Notes under the pieces: model-generated | Told to the model about the DNA's origin: nothing | Database searches by the model: none | Seen by the model: only the letters and a program-made list of their open reading frames with translations | From: Candidatus Polarisedimenticola svalbardensis | Lineage (GTDB): Bacteria > Acidobacteriota > Polarisedimenticolia > Polarisedimenticolales > Polarisedimenticolaceae | Reading direction: 5' to 3' | Length of the DNA stretch: 52,654 nucleotides | Assembly: GCA_014764515.1 (NCBI GenBank) | Contig: JACXWD010000020.1 | Coordinates: 1-52,654 of the forward strand | Position numbers and translations under genes: made by a program | Part shown: positions 1 through 8,193 of the stretch, piece by piece | Numbering within the stretch: the stretch's first letter is position 1 | How the letters are laid out: each line of letters opens with the position of its first letter

Positions 1-1
1 G

Positions 2-853
2 ATGGGCGTAGCCAATGTGCCGTACTTCTCCGCCGCCGCAGCAGCCATCGCCCTGGTGCTGGTGATTCTGTTTTACTGGCCCAAGGCTCGTGAAGACGCC
101 CGACCCCTCAACCTGGTGGAGACCGTCCGGGGGATGATCGGCGCCATGAGCAACTTCCGGTTCCTGGCGTTGATCCTGATCACCGCCGGGTTCTGGGCGA
201 TCCAGGGCCAACTGTACGCATCGATGCCGAAGTACGTGCTGCGTCTGGTGGGCGAAGGCGCCGCACCAGAGTGGTACGCCAACATCAATCCGCTGGTTGT
301 GGTGATCTTCGTCGTGCCGGTGACCCATCTGATCCGGAAGTGGCGGCCGGAGCTGGCGATTTCGGTGGCCCTGGCCCTGATCCCGTTCTCCGCCCTCAGC
401 ATCGCCATGTCCCACCTGTTCGATTCGGACGTCAATCTGTTCGGCTACATGGTCCACCCGATCACCCTGATGATGGTCATCGGTATCTCCATCCAGGGGT
501 TCTGTGAGTGCTTTCTTTCTCCCAAGTACCTGGAATATGCCTCCAAGCAGGCGCCCAAGGGCCAGGAAGGGATGTACCTGGGCTACGCCCACATGAACGT
601 TTTCTTTGCCTGGTTGTTCGGATTCGTGCTGGCCGGCCACCTGCTCGAGTGGTACTGCCCGAACCCAACCACCCTGACCGTGGCGGAACAGGCCCAGCGT
701 GAGGCGGCCCTGGCCGGTGTGGGCCAGATGCCGGAGGTTTACGCCAACGCCCATTACCTGTGGTACGCCTTTGCCATGGTCGGCGCCGTTTCGTTCCTGG
801 CACTCCTCGTCTACATCAGGTTCACTCGCAAGGCGGACGCCAGAAAGGCCTGA
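2..853 (+). CDS. MFS transporter, C-terminal part (5' end outside window)
   Basis: The reading frame is open to the left edge, so the first Met here need not be the true start. About 283 residues are visible with roughly seven hydrophobic helices, ending in a short basic tail. The pattern (a helix with a W-x-x-Q core, a loop with an INP motif, then helix pairs) resembles the second half of POT-like or general major facilitator carriers, which move small solutes or peptides across the inner membrane. The substrate cannot be read from the sequence. The stop lies 2 bp before the histidine kinase start, so the two are probably co-transcribed and the kinase may sense something linked to this transport. 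Family assignment is moderate; the exact subfamily is not resolved. Confidence 0.65.
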   Translation: MGVANVPYFSAAAAAIALVLVILFYWPKAREDARPLNLVETVRGMIGAMSNFRFLALILITAGFWAIQGQLYASMPKYVLRLVGEGAAPEWYANINPLVVVIFVVPVTHLIRKWRPELAISVALALIPFSALSIAMSHLFDSDVNLFGYMVHPITLMMVIGISIQGFCECFLSPKYLEYASKQAPKGQEGMYLGYAHMNVFFAWLFGFVLAGHLLEWYCPNPTTLTVAEQAQREAALAGVGQMPEVYANAHYLWYAFAMVGAVSFLALLVYIRFTRKADARKA

Positions 854-855
854 CC

Positions 856-2862
856 ATGACTGTCTCCACCCAGCTCCACCTGGCTGCAGGGATTGGAGCC
901 CTGGTGATGGGGATCGCCTGCCTCATGGCCGACCCGGCCCGGCGCAGGAACAGGTTGTTCGCAGCCCTCTGTTTCGCCATGTCGCTGTGGACCCTCGGTA
1001 TGGCTGCCGTACGCAGCGGACTGCCCATGGGACCACGGGATCTGTGGGGGATCCGGCTGTTCCTCTTCGGTTCGTGCGCCGCCGCCCCTCTGGGGCTGCA
1101 CTTCAGCCTGGCCCTGTGCTGGCCCAAAAGACGGCTGCCGGGAATGCTGCTGGCAGCCGCCTACTCTGCAGCCGCAGGGGTGTGGTCGATCACCTGGTTC
1201 CGCCCCACACCTGTTGATCGGGAATGGAAGATCACCGCCATCCTGGTGCTGGGAGCGATCCTGTCCACGGCCCTGGGGCTGCTGATACGAAAAACCCTGA
1301 CTCTCCCCCGGGGGCCGGAAAAACGGGCCTATCTCATGGTCACGCTGGCGGCGGTACTGGCGGTTTTCGGCGGTCTGTCGGACTTCCTGCCCCGTGACGA
1401 ACTGGCGTATCCGAAATTCGGGCCGGTGGCGTTGATCCTGTTCGTGCTGGTGTTATCAGGGGTGGTGCTGCGGCACCGCTTTCTGGATGTGGACCGCTTC
1501 CTGGTGCAGGCGGCGGCAGTTATCGCCGGCGCCGGGGTGATGGCCCTGGTACTCCTGGGCGCCCTCCAGCTTTTCGGAGACCGTTTCCTGACGCTTTTCA
1601 TCGTCTGCCTGGCTGCGCTGCTGCTCATGCCATCCATCGGAAGGCTGCTCATGGCCGGAGCCAGGGATCTCCTGGCCCGCCCCGGTCCACTGGCGATCGC
1701 CTTTGCGGAGGTCAGCCGCAACCTGCCCGGAGCTGAATCACCGGATCGGATCTGGGAAGTTCTCCGGGAGGGCCGGAAACGATTGCCGGAACATTCCGAA
1801 GTGATCCTGTATCTGCATCATGCGGTGAGCGGGACTTACCAGCCCCACCGCTTTCGGCCGGATGACGAAACGGCCCGGCTCCCGGAGCCTGTTCCGGACA
1901 ACCACCCGGTTCCGGTGCTCTTGAAGACTGACCGCTGCCCGCTGCACCAGCGCCTCCTGGAGGAGGAGATCCGGGAATCCGAATCCGAACCCCGCCGGCG
2001 GAACGTGGAGCAGGTACTGGGCTGGTGTCTTGAAGGCGACCTGCGCATCCTGGTGCCGATCCTGGTCGAAGATACGTTGAGAGGGTGGATCGCCGTCGGC
2101 GGCATACCCCGGAGCTGGATCACCGCCGACCTGGCTGCCTCCATCCAGGCGGTCGGGAACCAGGCGATCGCCAGTATGGACCGGCTGGAGGCGCTGGAAG
2201 CCTCGAAGCGCCGCCGCGCCCTGGCTGCGGTCGGTGAGATGGCCGCCGGACTGGCCCACGAGGTCCGCAACCCACTGGCCGCCATCAAGGGAGCATCCCA
2301 GGCGATCAATGCCGAAGCTTCGGAGCAACAGGTCCGGGAGATGCTGGAAGTCATCGACGAAGAGTCCGACCGCCTGGGCCGTGTGGTCGGCGAGTTCCTG
2401 GAGTACGCACGACCGGCCTCTCCCCGGCGCGAGCCGGTGGACCTGGCCGCCATGGCCTCCACCGTGGCTCGCGACGCAAAACTGGCCGGGTTCGGCATTG
2501 AGATCGAGATACGGGAGCCGGAACGGCAGGTCACGGTTTCAGGGGACCCGGACCAGATCCGCCGCAGTTTCGAGAATCTGGTCCGTAATGCCAGCGAGGC
2601 CGCCGGAACGGAGGGCCGCCTGGTTATCACCCCCGGCCACCAGGAAGACGGCAGCAGGTTTATCCGTTTCGAGGACAACGGGCCGGGCATCGCAGAGGAA
2701 ACGCTCCCGAAATTGTTCCAGCCGTTTTTCACTACGCGACCCACCGGCACCGGCCTTGGTCTCGCCCTGATCCAACGGGTCATGGAAGCGCACGGCGGCA
2801 CGGTGGAGGTAGACGGCCGGCCGGGCCGGGGCGCAGTATTCACCTTGCTGTTCACTCATTAA
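856..2862 (+). CDS. membrane-bound NtrB-like sensor histidine kinase
   Basis: A 668-residue sensor kinase. Residues 1-270 hold about eight hydrophobic helices, followed by a GAF-like region (about 285-440), a HisKA dimerisation domain with the H box AHEVRNP (phospho-acceptor His468) and a HATPase_c domain with N box NLVRNASEAAG near 575, DNGPGI and the GTGLGLAL lid. I chose ATG 856, immediately after the MFS stop; upstream extension would run into the transporter. It lies 10 bp before a sigma-54 response regulator, so the two form a pair. The order multi-TM, GAF, NtrB-type kinase matches PrsK of PEP-CTERM systems (family knowledge), but no exosortase is visible here, so the name is not given. 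Confidence 0.88.
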   Translation: MTVSTQLHLAAGIGALVMGIACLMADPARRRNRLFAALCFAMSLWTLGMAAVRSGLPMGPRDLWGIRLFLFGSCAAAPLGLHFSLALCWPKRRLPGMLLAAAYSAAAGVWSITWFRPTPVDREWKITAILVLGAILSTALGLLIRKTLTLPRGPEKRAYLMVTLAAVLAVFGGLSDFLPRDELAYPKFGPVALILFVLVLSGVVLRHRFLDVDRFLVQAAAVIAGAGVMALVLLGALQLFGDRFLTLFIVCLAALLLMPSIGRLLMAGARDLLARPGPLAIAFAEVSRNLPGAESPDRIWEVLREGRKRLPEHSEVILYLHHAVSGTYQPHRFRPDDETARLPEPVPDNHPVPVLLKTDRCPLHQRLLEEEIRESESEPRRRNVEQVLGWCLEGDLRILVPILVEDTLRGWIAVGGIPRSWITADLAASIQAVGNQAIASMDRLEALEASKRRRALAAVGEMAAGLAHEVRNPLAAIKGASQAINAEASEQQVREMLEVIDEESDRLGRVVGEFLEYARPASPRREPVDLAAMASTVARDAKLAGFGIEIEIREPERQVTVSGDPDQIRRSFENLVRNASEAAGTEGRLVITPGHQEDGSRFIRFEDNGPGIAEETLPKLFQPFFTTRPTGTGLGLALIQRVMEAHGGTVEVDGRPGRGAVFTLLFTH

Positions 2863-2872
2863 TGGGGAGGCT

Positions 2873-4231
2873 ATGCCGCATATCCTGATTGTCGATGACG
2901 AGGCCAATGTCCGGAAGGTGCTGGGCACCCTGCTCCAGCAAGGCGGCTACCAGACGACTCCGGCCGGGGATGCGGCGCAGGCCCTGGACCTGGTGCGGGC
3001 CCAGGACCCGGATCTGGTTCTGACCGACCTGCAGATGCCAGGTATGGACGGTATGGAACTGCTGTCTACCCTGAGGGCCGACTTTCCCGAGATCCCGGTA
3101 GTCATGCTCACAGCCCACGGCAGTATCGAAGCGGCTGTGGAAGCGATGAAACTGGGCGCCTTCGATTTCATGACCAAACCGTTCGACAGGGAACAGGTGC
3201 TGGAGGTGATCGGGAAGGCTCTGGGACAGGCGGCACGTTCCCGGCTCGAGTGGCAGGACGGTTGCGGCCAGGATGATTGCGGACTGGTCGGCGGATCCGG
3301 GGCGATGGAATCGGTACGCAGCATGATCCGGAAAGTGGCCGACAGCCCGACCACCGTACTGGTCACCGGCGAAACCGGCACCGGCAAGGAACTAGTGGCC
3401 GACGCCCTGCACAGGTTATCCAGGCGGGCGGGAAAAGCGCTGGTAAAAATCAATTGCGGCGCCCTTCCGGAGAACCTGGTGGAGTCGGAACTGTTCGGCC
3501 ACGAGCGCGGGGCCTTCACCGGAGCCGATCGGGCACGACCTGGACGGTTCGAACTGGCCGACGGCGGAACTCTGTTCCTGGATGAGGTCGGCGAACTCCC
3601 GCCACCGGTGCAGGTCAAACTGCTGCGGGTACTGCAGGAGCAGGTGGTGGACCGGGTCGGTGGCAGTTCACCCCTCAAGGTGGATGTACGACTTGTTGCG
3701 GCGACCCATCGCAACCTGAAGGATGAAGTACGTGAAGGCCGTTTCAGGGAAGACCTGTTGTACCGCCTGCAGGTTGTGCAGCTGCACGCCCCGGCTCTCA
3801 GGGAGAGGCCGGAAGATATTCCGGAGCTGACACGATTCTTCCTGTCACGGCAGGCCGAAAGGTTGCAACGCTCCCAACCGCAGGTCAGCGATCCGGTGCT
3901 GTCCGCCCTGGCTGCCCGTGATTGGCCCGGAAACGTCCGGGAGCTTCAGAACGCAGCGGAGAGAGCCGTGCTTCTCGGGGACGGTCCGGAACTGACACTG
4001 GAGGATTTCATACCGGCGGAGCCAGGCGCACCCTCACCGACCCCCGGCTCCTCCCGGCCGGCCGGCGATCTCAAAACCGCCGCCCGTGCCGCCGCCGCCG
4101 AAACCGAGCGCCGCATGATCTCCGCCGCACTGCAACAGACCGGCGGCAACGTCACACAGGCCGCAGAACAACTCGGCCTGTCCAGGCGGGGGCTGCAACT
4201 CAAGATGAAGGAACTGGGGCTGAGGAACTGA
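2873..4231 (+). CDS. sigma-54-dependent response regulator (NtrC family)
   Basis: A 452-residue bacterial enhancer-binding protein. REC domain at 1-120 with DD at 8-9, phospho-acceptor Asp52 and Lys102; AAA+ domain at about 138-370 with Walker A GETGTGKE (166-173), the sigma-54 contact loop GAFTGA (213-218), a Walker B DE in LFLDEVGEL and an arginine-finger region; Fis-type helix-turn-helix at the C terminus. Its start has the Shine-Dalgarno GGGAGG. By family it binds upstream of -24/-12 promoters and remodels sigma-54 polymerase when phosphorylated by the adjacent kinase. The only good sigma-54 promoter I see in the window is at 12481-12495, a candidate target. The last 32 bp overlap the antisense end of the broken gene at 4200-4737. 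Confidence 0.95.
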   Translation: MPHILIVDDEANVRKVLGTLLQQGGYQTTPAGDAAQALDLVRAQDPDLVLTDLQMPGMDGMELLSTLRADFPEIPVVMLTAHGSIEAAVEAMKLGAFDFMTKPFDREQVLEVIGKALGQAARSRLEWQDGCGQDDCGLVGGSGAMESVRSMIRKVADSPTTVLVTGETGTGKELVADALHRLSRRAGKALVKINCGALPENLVESELFGHERGAFTGADRARPGRFELADGGTLFLDEVGELPPPVQVKLLRVLQEQVVDRVGGSSPLKVDVRLVAATHRNLKDEVREGRFREDLLYRLQVVQLHAPALRERPEDIPELTRFFLSRQAERLQRSQPQVSDPVLSALAARDWPGNVRELQNAAERAVLLGDGPELTLEDFIPAEPGAPSPTPGSSRPAGDLKTAARAAAAETERRMISAALQQTGGNVTQAAEQLGLSRRGLQLKMKELGLRN

Positions 4232-4737
4232 GTTCCGTTCGACAGGCTGCAGCGCGGTGTTTCGCGTCGGCGTGGATTTTCTCCTGCCGTTCAACTTCCA
4301 GCTCAGCCAGGATGACATCCGCCTTCGTGGCCACATTCCCCTCGAGGAGGTCCAGTATGCTGGTGCGGAATTCGCGCTGGTATTCCAGATTGATCTTCGC
4401 AACTTCAATCGTCTTGGACAGAGAATCGCAGGTCGGCTTCCTCAAGGCCAGCCGCGGCGGCATCGCGATCATGTTTCGCCTTGACCCAGGTCATCCGCCC
4501 GATCGCCTCTGCCTTCCAGAGTCCTTCAATCATTTCGTAAATTTGCAAGTAGGCCTGGAAATCCGAACGAGCGAGGGCGACGGCTATGCGCGCATCCCCG
4601 AGTTCCGCCAGCTCGTCATGGATCACGAGATCGCAAACCGGTTGGGGGAGATCCCGGGCTATTGCCGAACCGGCGCTCCCGGCAAGGAACACCATGACGG
4701 TCAACAACACCGCGGCCGACCTGGCGAGATACGACAT
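4200..4737 (-). pseudogene. exported TolC-like coiled-coil protein, frameshifted
   Basis: An ATG at 4737 has a textbook Shine-Dalgarno (AGGAGGT, 4743-4750) and a signal peptide (MSYLARSAAVLLTVMVFLAG), then about 85 helical residues before the frame stops at 4405. The homologous continuation is in another frame: around 4428 a single extra base moves the text from ...GLEEADL to DSLSKTIEVAK. Removing one base gives a continuous protein of about 178 residues. The second part (TIEVAKINLEYQ, then LEGNVATKADVILAELEVE) has the heptad rhythm and turn of outer-membrane efflux (TolC/OEP) repeats, but the protein is far shorter than TolC. Either a decayed gene or a base error in the assembly. It diverges from the phosphatase gene. 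Confidence 0.6.
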
Positions 4738-4810
4738 GGTGATACCTCCTTTTGATAGTATTGTTGGGAAGCATACACGGAAACACCGCTGTTCCGAGCC
4801 GGGTAACAAA

Positions 4811-6709
4811 TTGCGAATCTTGAAGGTAATCGGGCTGTTGGTTGCGTTGACCATGATCGGAACGGTCGGTGGACAGTCCGGTCCGGTCATCGTTCGCGGG
4901 CCATATGTGCAGATGGCGGTGCCGGATGGGATCACCGTCCGATGGCGGACCGATGTTCCCGCCGACACCAGGGTTCGCTACGGCCTGGATCCGGCGGACC
5001 TTTCCTTCCTTGCAGAAGATCTGCTGACAACCACCGAACATGAAGTTCGCCTGGAATCGCTCTTGCCGAATACCCGCTATTACTACGCCATCGGAACGAC
5101 CTCCGGTGATCTTGCTGGAGGCGATCCCGAGCACTACTTCGTGACGTCTCCTGTCGCCGGTTCACAGCAGGCTTCCAGGATCTGGGTCCTGGGTGACTTC
5201 GGCTCCGCCGACATCCATTCCGACGCCGTACGAGACGCGTACTACAACTTCAACACAGATCGACCTACCGATCTTGTGCTCCTGCTCGGGGACAACGCCT
5301 ACGGCGAAGGCACCGATGCGCAACACCAGGCGGCGCTGTTCGACACCCTCCCGACCTTGATTCGCAATGCAAGCATGTGGCCGAACTTCGGGAACCACGA
5401 CGTGAACTCGTCACATTCTTCGACCCAGACCGGGCCTTACTTCGATAGTTTCAACATGCCGGCCAACGGGGAATCCGGGGGCGTGGCCTCGGGAACCGAG
5501 GCCTACTACTCCTTCGATTTCGGGAACGTGCATTTCATCGCCATGAACTCGGAAGATGTCAACAGAACGCCGGGGGCTCCGATGCTGGCCTGGCTGGAGC
5601 AGGATCTTGCCGCATCGACCGCGGACTGGGTCGTGGCCTACTGGCACCACCCGCCTTACAGCAAGGGCGCCCACGACTCGGACCTGGAAATACGGATGGT
5701 GCAAATGCGAGAAAACGTATTGCCGATCCTTGAAGGTTACGGAGTCGACCTGGTCCTGACCGGGCACAGCCATGCCTATGAGCGATCGTACCTGATCGAT
5801 GGACATTACGGGTTGTCGGGCACTTTTATGGAAACCATGAAGGTGGACGGCGGGGACGGGACCCTTGGCGGAACCGGGGCGTATCAGAAATCCGGGAAAG
5901 GCCTCAATCCTCACGAAGGAACGGTCTACGTGGTGGCCGGAAGCGCCAGCCGCCTGGGCAGCGGCGCCTTCGATCATCCGGCGGTTTACCTGTCCATCTA
6001 TATCCGCGGTTCGCTGGTGCTGGATCCGGATGGGGATCGTATGGAGGCGATCTTCCTTGACGATGCCGGCCTTGTGCGTGACCGCTTCATGATCGTCAAG
6101 AACACCGCTGTCGCTCCCGTGGCCGGATTCAGTGCAACACCCGTCCGTGGAGCCGCGCCGCTCACCGTACGGTTTCAGGACCTGTCCAGCACCAACACGG
6201 CATCGTGGGCCTGGGACCTGGACGGTGACGCCCAGGACGACAGCATCGAGCGGGAGCCTGAATTCGTTTACGACCTTCCGGGCCTCTACGACGTTACCCT
6301 CGCCGTCGCCAACGATTCCGGCTCCGATCTCGTGAGCCGGCCTCTGTATGTTTGTGTTTCCACTGGTTTCCCGGCGGAGACGACCGGATTGACTGTCGGG
6401 GCGGACCATGCGTCCCTGAACTGGAGCGCCGTGCCGGCCGCCGAGCAATATGATGTCGTCCGTGGAGATCTGGTGACCCTGCGGTCCACCGGCGGTGATT
6501 TTTCCGCCGCCGTCATCGGATGCGTCGAAAGCGGCAGCCTGGACACATCGTCCAGTGACGGGACCGTGCCGTCCCCCGGCAACGGTTTTTTCTACCTGGT
6601 CCGGGGTATCAGCTCCTGTGGCGAAGCGGGGACCTACGACGAGACGGGAAACTCCCAGGCGGGCGGAAGGGATGGGGAAATCGACGGCGCGGCCAACAGC
6701 TGCCCCTAG
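4811..6709 (+). CDS. secreted purple-acid-phosphatase-like metallophosphoesterase with PKD domain
   Basis: About 632 residues from a TTG start at 4811, chosen because it opens a clean signal peptide (RILKVIGLLVALTMIGTVGG); the frame is open further upstream but encodes no sensible protein. Order: signal peptide, FN3-like purple acid phosphatase N domain, metallophosphoesterase core, PKD domain (residues 430-515), and a C-terminal module ending ...CP. The dinuclear metal motifs are all present: LGDFG, LLLGDNAYG, FGNHD, YWHHPPYS and GHSHAYER. By family it hydrolyses phosphate esters outside the cytoplasm. The C-terminal module (YDVVRGDL, TGGDFS, FFYLVRG) recurs on exported proteins of Acidobacteriota-like bacteria. 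Its stop shares a CTAG with the convergent DUF362 gene. Confidence 0.87.
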   Translation: MRILKVIGLLVALTMIGTVGGQSGPVIVRGPYVQMAVPDGITVRWRTDVPADTRVRYGLDPADLSFLAEDLLTTTEHEVRLESLLPNTRYYYAIGTTSGDLAGGDPEHYFVTSPVAGSQQASRIWVLGDFGSADIHSDAVRDAYYNFNTDRPTDLVLLLGDNAYGEGTDAQHQAALFDTLPTLIRNASMWPNFGNHDVNSSHSSTQTGPYFDSFNMPANGESGGVASGTEAYYSFDFGNVHFIAMNSEDVNRTPGAPMLAWLEQDLAASTADWVVAYWHHPPYSKGAHDSDLEIRMVQMRENVLPILEGYGVDLVLTGHSHAYERSYLIDGHYGLSGTFMETMKVDGGDGTLGGTGAYQKSGKGLNPHEGTVYVVAGSASRLGSGAFDHPAVYLSIYIRGSLVLDPDGDRMEAIFLDDAGLVRDRFMIVKNTAVAPVAGFSATPVRGAAPLTVRFQDLSSTNTASWAWDLDGDAQDDSIEREPEFVYDLPGLYDVTLAVANDSGSDLVSRPLYVCVSTGFPAETTGLTVGADHASLNWSAVPAAEQYDVVRGDLVTLRSTGGDFSAAVIGCVESGSLDTSSSDGTVPSPGNGFFYLVRGISSCGEAGTYDETGNSQAGGRDGEIDGAANSCP

Positions 6710-8193
6710 TTTTCCGGATCCCGCTCCACATGCCCCACCCACCCGGCATGGGGTCTGAAGCGCCGTTCACAAACGATGTCGTCCAGATTGCACTGGCGTG
6801 GTGTGGCCCCGTTGCCGCTTACCAGCCCGACCACGACGTCAGCAGGAGATCGAACTGCCGTGATGCGAGGCCCTGATTCATCCTCCATCGGCGCCAGCAG
6901 CTTGGCCAGCCTGGTCTCATCGAAGCCCATGAGACGGACGGCCACCAGGTCCGCAGCCACCGGATCGGAAGAGGCGATGACAGCGCCCAGAGGGACATCC
7001 ACAGGCGCCAGCGGCCCCTCGCCTTCTCCGGCCAGGATGCCGTCGATCAAGGTCAGAACCGGGCGCACCGGCTCCGGCGCATCCAGGTGCAGGCCGTCCC
7101 GGTCACTGTAATAAAGGCAGCGGTTCAGATCGCAGCACATTCGCCAGGTCGTTCGGTTGCCGTACCAGTTCCCACTACGGATGAACGCATCTCCCCGGAC
7201 GGCGGACTCCATCCTGCGGGCCGCCCGGAAAAAGCTCAGCCCTTTTCCCTTCGCCAGCAACGGGCGGGCAAACTCCGTAGCCCGGCTACGCAGGCGGTCG
7301 ATGAATTTCGTCTCCGGGAACTCGTCACCTCCGTCATTCACGGAACCGAGACTGTGATGCGGAAGCCAGTTCTTGTCTCCGTTGATGCCGACCATGTTCT
7401 TCAGGGCCAGGGTCACGCCGGTTTTTTTGTGGGTCTTCAGTTTCGGCAGGTTCACTACCAGATCGGCGGACAAGACCGTTTCCGAAAGCAGGTAGGCGTT
7501 GCGCCCGTTTTTGTGATGTTCGGCGGTCGGTCCCGAATCGTAGTCCGCTCCCCTGAACCGGTCCGGATCCAGGCCGGACCCGGTGAAAAAACTGTGCTCC
7601 CCGAGATCTACGGCACGGTATCCGGCAGGGTCCCCTGGAAGGCTGACCCGTTCCACGATAACCCCGTCCTTGAACGTCACTTCTTCGCGACGCATGTCGA
7701 TGATCCTGAGAACTCGGCCCGTATCCTCCCGAAAGGACGCTTCGATCTCCTGGAGGGCGTTGATCGCAGCCATCCTGGAATAGTCGCAATCCATTTGAGG
7801 CGCCTCAGCCACGGTGACGGTTCCGTCAGGCCCGGCCGCCAGGAACGCATAGTCCGCCATGGCGCGTACTACGGCGCCGTGGGTGATGACGCTCTGGACC
7901 GTACCTCCCCGCCCTTCCATCGGGTTCCAGTGGCGTATGAAGTTCGGCTTCAGCACAATTGCGCCACCCGGTTTCACAAGGTCGGACAGAGGGTTCCAGT
8001 CTGCGGTTCCGAACCTGGCCTCATCCAATCCCAGACCTCGCAGGGCATCCCGGACTGCAGCAAAAACGGGGTTGGGAGGACCGACCCGGCCGTTCAGGAA
8101 CCGCTGCAACTCGGGGTACGGCTCACCCGGGAGAAACGGAGCGGTCACGCCTTCGTAGGTCGGCGCCGTGCGCGCCAGGCCAGCACGTATCAT
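6706..8193 (-). CDS. DUF362 domain-containing protein
   Basis: A 495-residue soluble protein. DUF362 features are visible: VLKPNF near residue 80, a conserved LPKLKTH stretch, ALKNMVGINGDK, and a C-terminal part with SSDPVAADLVAVRLMGF. Members are often joined to ferredoxin-like domains; none is obvious here. The biochemical function of DUF362 is not established. The start overlaps the stop of the upstream CapK-like gene by ATGA, so translation is probably coupled, and the glycosyltransferase next door suggests a role in surface glycan or cell-envelope biosynthesis (inference). The stop codon shares the palindrome CTAG with the phosphatase stop. Confidence 0.85.
   Translation of the reverse strand: MIRAGLARTAPTYEGVTAPFLPGEPYPELQRFLNGRVGPPNPVFAAVRDALRGLGLDEARFGTADWNPLSDLVKPGGAIVLKPNFIRHWNPMEGRGGTVQSVITHGAVVRAMADYAFLAAGPDGTVTVAEAPQMDCDYSRMAAINALQEIEASFREDTGRVLRIIDMRREEVTFKDGVIVERVSLPGDPAGYRAVDLGEHSFFTGSGLDPDRFRGADYDSGPTAEHHKNGRNAYLLSETVLSADLVVNLPKLKTHKKTGVTLALKNMVGINGDKNWLPHHSLGSVNDGGDEFPETKFIDRLRSRATEFARPLLAKGKGLSFFRAARRMESAVRGDAFIRSGNWYGNRTTWRMCCDLNRCLYYSDRDGLHLDAPEPVRPVLTLIDGILAGEGEGPLAPVDVPLGAVIASSDPVAADLVAVRLMGFDETRLAKLLAPMEDESGPRITAVRSPADVVVGLVSGNGATPRQCNLDDIVCERRFRPHAGWVGHVERDPEN

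Noticed and set aside
5411-6742. Open frame of 443 codons on the minus strand
   Set aside because: Antisense to the phosphatase, whose metal motifs are all in the plus frame.
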